NCBI GenBank assembly: GCA_018266335.1
Contig: JAFEAR010000155.1
Coordinates: 1-8,629, forward strand
DNA from: Bdellovibrionales bacterium
GTDB taxonomy: Bacteria > Bdellovibrionota > UBA2428
Length of the DNA stretch: 8,629 nucleotides
Direction of reading: 5' to 3'
This document shows, one piece after another, positions 6,296-8,629 of this stretch. The notes beneath the pieces were generated by a model. The model had not been told where the DNA came from. It ran no database searches and was given only the letters and a program-made list of their open reading frames with translations. Made by a program: the position numbers and the translations under genes. Position 1 is the first letter of the stretch. The number at the start of each line of letters is the position of its first letter.

Positions 6296-6706
6296 ATGGA
6301 TCTTATGGACCAGAATTCCCGCCCCGTTGTTCCTCGCACTTCGTGGTCCTGGGTTGGTCCCTGCGCGAGTTTTCTTTGCCTCATTCACTGCTTTGGCACG
6401 GGAGTGATTGCCGCTTTAGCTCCCGGCCTGCTTAAATTTTTACCCCACTCGCCCTTCATTGAAGGAGGCGTGCTCGCTTTTTCGGGCAGCATGGGATTCC
6501 TAGCTCTGCGCCGAAACAAAGCTTCCATCACTCTCCACCGCGTGTTCGTGATTGCCGCGGTCATTGGCGCCGTCGGTCTGGCGCTCGACACGCATATTCT
6601 GTTTCACCTTGCCCTCATGACCCTGGGCTTTTTGCCCCTCGCCGTACAAATCAAACGCCATTACCACGCTCGGCAAAAACCCGCCTGCTGCGATCACGAG
6701 CACTGA
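6296..6706 (+). CDS. MerC-domain small membrane protein
   Basis: A 136-residue inner-membrane protein with about four hydrophobic segments (roughly 20-46, 55-71, 83-98, 101-118). The first contains CASFLCLIHC (Cys23, Cys28, His31, Cys32), which I recognise as the C-x-I-H-C motif of the short MerC-domain proteins found in Bdellovibrio and Bacteroidetes. Classical MerC imports mercuric ions, but these short relatives have no proven substrate. The C-terminus ends ACCDHEH (130-136), a second possible metal-binding cluster. No merA, merT, merP or merR lies nearby, so mercury resistance should not be assumed. The start is uncertain. ATG 6296 is chosen because the upstream alternative at 6245 adds an implausible arginine- and cysteine-containing tail. 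ATG 6305 is also possible. No start has a good ribosome-binding site. It is the first gene of the right-hand operon, six bases before the next start. Confidence 0.8.
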   Translation: MDLMDQNSRPVVPRTSWSWVGPCASFLCLIHCFGTGVIAALAPGLLKFLPHSPFIEGGVLAFSGSMGFLALRRNKASITLHRVFVIAAVIGAVGLALDTHILFHLALMTLGFLPLAVQIKRHYHARQKPACCDHEH

Positions 6707-6712
6707 AGACGG

Positions 6713-7453
6713 ATGCTCTGGGATCCAAAAACCGACCCCCTTTTCTCTCTGCGACATTCGACCCATAGCTTTGTGCTGAGTTTCTGCGCTGGCTTTATCA
6801 ACGTGGGTGCCTACCTGGCATGCTTACGCTTCGTTTCGCACGTAACAGGTTTTGCCACGCTCTTCGGCGCCAGTGTGAGTCACATGGAATGGCTCGAAGC
6901 TGTGGAGATTCTAAGCGTCCCCCTCTTCTTTATTTTAGGTTCGATCATTGCCGGATTGCTCATTGAAACGCGCGTACACCGTGGCCAAAAACCCCTTGAG
7001 GGTATAGCCTTCGGCCTTATATCGGCTCTCGTCGCCTCCGCGGGCTGGCTCGGCTTTCATGGTTTCTTCGGGCCTTTCGGTACCGAGTTTCAGCTCAAGC
7101 AACACTACCTCTTACTCGCGCTGCTTTGCACCGCCAGTGGACTTATGAACGCCGTTATCACAAGCGCTTCGCGCGGCGCGTTTCGCTCCACTCACCTCAC
7201 CGGAACCACCACGGATCTGGGATTAGGTCTTGTGCGAGTTTGGGCTCTCGACCCTAAAGTTCATGGCGCAAGACGTGCCCGAGAGCAGCGCGCCAACGTG
7301 TTACGCATCGGAACCATTGCCTTCTTTGTGCTGGGTTCGGCGACGGGCGCCTTTGTGTTCCAAGCGGAACGTTACGAAGCCTTTCTTCTTCCGGCCGGTA
7401 TTCTGGCCATTCAAACCCTGGTGATTATGCGGGGGAGCAAGGTGGCAACATGA
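6713..7453 (+). CDS. DUF1275 (YoaK-type) membrane protein
   Basis: A 246-residue inner-membrane protein with about six hydrophobic segments (around 20-42, 66-85, 97-118, 130-150, 199-217, 224-240). The family is recognised from FCAGFINVGAYLACLRFVSH near residues 24-43, followed by VTGFATLFG, and from GLMNAVITSASRGAFRSTHL followed by TGTTTDLG in the middle. These match the two repeats characteristic of DUF1275 proteins: a Gly/Asn-rich helix followed by a T-G-x-x-T/F loop. The function of the family is not established, and a transporter-like role is only a guess. The ATG follows the MerC-domain gene by six bases, with GAAG about five bases upstream. Its TGA overlaps the ATG of the following gene in an ATGA, so the two are translationally coupled. 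Confidence 0.88.
   Translation: MLWDPKTDPLFSLRHSTHSFVLSFCAGFINVGAYLACLRFVSHVTGFATLFGASVSHMEWLEAVEILSVPLFFILGSIIAGLLIETRVHRGQKPLEGIAFGLISALVASAGWLGFHGFFGPFGTEFQLKQHYLLLALLCTASGLMNAVITSASRGAFRSTHLTGTTTDLGLGLVRVWALDPKVHGARRAREQRANVLRIGTIAFFVLGSATGAFVFQAERYEAFLLPAGILAIQTLVIMRGSKVAT
7439..7445 (+). promoter_or_regulatory. Ribosome-binding site AAGGTGG inside the DUF1275 gene
   Basis: This purine-rich stretch, one base from the consensus AAGGAGG, ends four bases before ATG 7450. It supports the start of the HAD-like gene at the ATGA overlap. Confidence 0.6.
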
Positions 7454-8331
7454 ACTTTTCTACCTCCGGCCAAATGCCTCTTCTCCCGAGCGATGTTTTT
7501 CGCGAGGAGGACCGCAACTTCGAAAAGGGCGGACGCAGTTTTTACTTTTTCGACTTCGACGACAACGTCATTCACCTCGCCACTAAGATCGTGCTCTTCC
7601 ACTCGCACACGGGCGAAGAAGTGCACGTGGCTACCAGTGAATATCCGCAAGTGCACAGCCAATTGGGCAAGAAGAATTCTCCTTGGGAGCATTTCGTAAC
7701 CCGCGAAGCCGACCCCTACACGGGCTCCTACCGTAACTTTCGCGAACTTCCTCCGCACTTGCTGGGCGAAAAGCATCAGCCGCTCATTCAGGACATGCTC
7801 GATGCTCTGAGCCAGCCTTTCTTGGAATGGCGCGGTCCCTCGTGGGATTTCTTTGTGAAGGCCGTGAACAACAACCGCCCCGTGGCCATCATCACGGCCC
7901 GCGGCAACGCTCCGCACACCATTCGTCGGGCCATTAACATTTTGCGCAACTCGCGCGACCTCGCTAACTGTCCCAACTACGTGAGCGTGTACCCCGTTTC
8001 ACACCCCGAAACGCGTAAATTCCTGGGCGACACCGAAAACAAATGGGGCACGGCCTTGCTCAAAAAGGCGGCCATCAAGGCGGCCGTTAAAGATGCCTTT
8101 GAATGTTACGGACAAAATCCGCACCACCGCTTTGGCATGTCCGACGACGACCCTTCCAACGTGGCCCTGATTTTGGAAGCCATGAAAGAACTCAAGCAAG
8201 AGTATCCCGAAAACGCTTTTTTCGTTATAAATACCCACGGGCGTAATCTGGTGAAGGAAGAAGTCCTCGTCGATGGTACGCGCCAAGAAAAACTGCCCGA
8301 ACCTCAAATGGAGTTATTCAAAACTAAATGA
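7450..8331 (+). CDS. HAD-like phosphatase candidate, unassigned family
   Basis: A 293-residue soluble protein with no signal peptide or membrane segment. HAD superfamily motifs are visible in order. Motif I is FYFFDFDDNVIHL, with Asp35 as likely nucleophile and Asp37 as general acid. Motif II is VAIITARG with Thr149. Lysines at 205, 206 and 210 are candidates for motif III. Motif IV is MSDDDPSN with Asp232 and Asp233 or Asp234 for magnesium. The roughly 110 residues between motifs I and II would form a large cap and include a conserved-looking YTGSYRNF (90-97). The C-terminal 50 residues add a strand-helix part (AFFVINTHG). A phosphatase or nucleotidase reaction is inferred from the motifs; substrate is unknown. 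I recognise no named family. It overlaps both neighbours by ATGA and is part of the four-gene operon between the DUF1275 gene and terC. Confidence 0.75.
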   Translation: MNFSTSGQMPLLPSDVFREEDRNFEKGGRSFYFFDFDDNVIHLATKIVLFHSHTGEEVHVATSEYPQVHSQLGKKNSPWEHFVTREADPYTGSYRNFRELPPHLLGEKHQPLIQDMLDALSQPFLEWRGPSWDFFVKAVNNNRPVAIITARGNAPHTIRRAINILRNSRDLANCPNYVSVYPVSHPETRKFLGDTENKWGTALLKKAAIKAAVKDAFECYGQNPHHRFGMSDDDPSNVALILEAMKELKQEYPENAFFVINTHGRNLVKEEVLVDGTRQEKLPEPQMELFKTK

Positions 8332-8629
8332 ACACGGTGCCGACTCACCACACGCTGCAGGAATGGGTGCTGTTTCACGTTGTCATTCTTGCCCTTTTGT
8401 TGCTCGACCTAGGCGTGCTGAATCGCAAAGCGCACGTGATTCACGTTAAGGAAGCCCTGGGCTGGAGCGCCTTTTGGATTGCGCTGGGCTTAGGCTTTGG
8501 CGGATGGATCAACTACACCCTCGGCCATCAGGCCGCGACCGAGTACCTAACTGGCTATGTGGTGGAAAAGTCGCTCTCCATCGATAACCTTTTCGTGTTC
8601 CTCGTTATCTTTCGGGCCTTCTCAATTCA
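8328..8629 (+). CDS. TerC/Alx-family membrane protein, N-terminal part (runs off right edge)
   Basis: The first 100 residues are present and the frame is open to the window edge; family members are about 300 residues or more. Two hydrophobic segments are seen at about 13-31 and 48-66, and a third starts at about 86. The signature EKSLSIDNLFVFLVIF (80-95) and the early LLLLDLGVLNRKAHVI (23-38), followed by EALGWSAFWIALGL (42-55), place it in the TerC/Alx family. Members export manganese (Alx) or are linked to tellurite resistance (TerC), and the acidic residues Asp27, Glu80 and Asp86 are in positions expected for metal coordination. The ATG sits in an ATGA overlap with the HAD-like gene, with GGAG 14 bases upstream, so coupling is likely. 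There is no yybP-ykoY manganese riboswitch directly upstream, because the gene lies inside the operon. Confidence 0.9.
   Translation, partial: MNTVPTHHTLQEWVLFHVVILALLLLDLGVLNRKAHVIHVKEALGWSAFWIALGLGFGGWINYTLGHQAATEYLTGYVVEKSLSIDNLFVFLVIFRAFSI

Overview
The window reads as chromosomal sequence from a moderately GC-rich Gram-negative bacterium, most probably a predatory or related lineage of the Bdellovibrionota (Bdellovibrio-like). The basis is inference: the truncated left-hand gene carries the N-terminal domain seen on many HNH endonuclease proteins of Bdellovibrio and relatives, and it occurs with a bacterial frataxin (CyaY), an adrenodoxin-type ferredoxin, an RF3 and small MerC-domain and DUF1275 membrane proteins. 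No sequence search was possible, so the taxonomy is provisional. There are no insertion sequences, CRISPR arrays, tRNA or rRNA genes.

Layout, left to right. (1) 1-512, minus: the 170-residue N-terminal part of an HNH-endonuclease-family protein that runs off the left edge. (2) 513-993: a 481-bp divergent non-coding region with a 22-bp near-perfect palindrome and a bulged 13-bp hairpin just upstream of the next gene. (3) 994-1641, plus: a secreted protein of unknown function with four cysteines in its mature part. Its stop codon overlaps the stop codon of convergent prfC. (4) 1638-3287, minus: prfC (release factor RF3). (5) 3374-3781, plus: a 2Fe-2S ferredoxin, divergent from prfC. (6) 3801-4130 and 4132-6195, minus: prlC-like M3 metallopeptidase followed one base later by cyaY (frataxin). 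(7) 6296 to the right edge, plus: a tightly packed four-gene operon encoding a MerC-domain protein, a DUF1275/YoaK-type membrane protein, a HAD-like phosphatase candidate and a TerC/Alx-family transporter. The second-third and third-fourth junctions are both ATGA overlaps.

How the genes fit together. The ferredoxin and CyaY are convergent neighbours 19 bp apart, and both belong to iron-sulfur cluster biogenesis. cyaY is probably translated by coupling to the oligopeptidase gene. The right-hand operon joins two families linked to metal transport or metal-stress response (MerC, TerC) to an uncharacterised HAD-like protein and a DUF1275 membrane protein. It is the best candidate here for an undescribed functional module, though its job is not shown by the sequence. 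The remaining genes are housekeeping or of unknown function.
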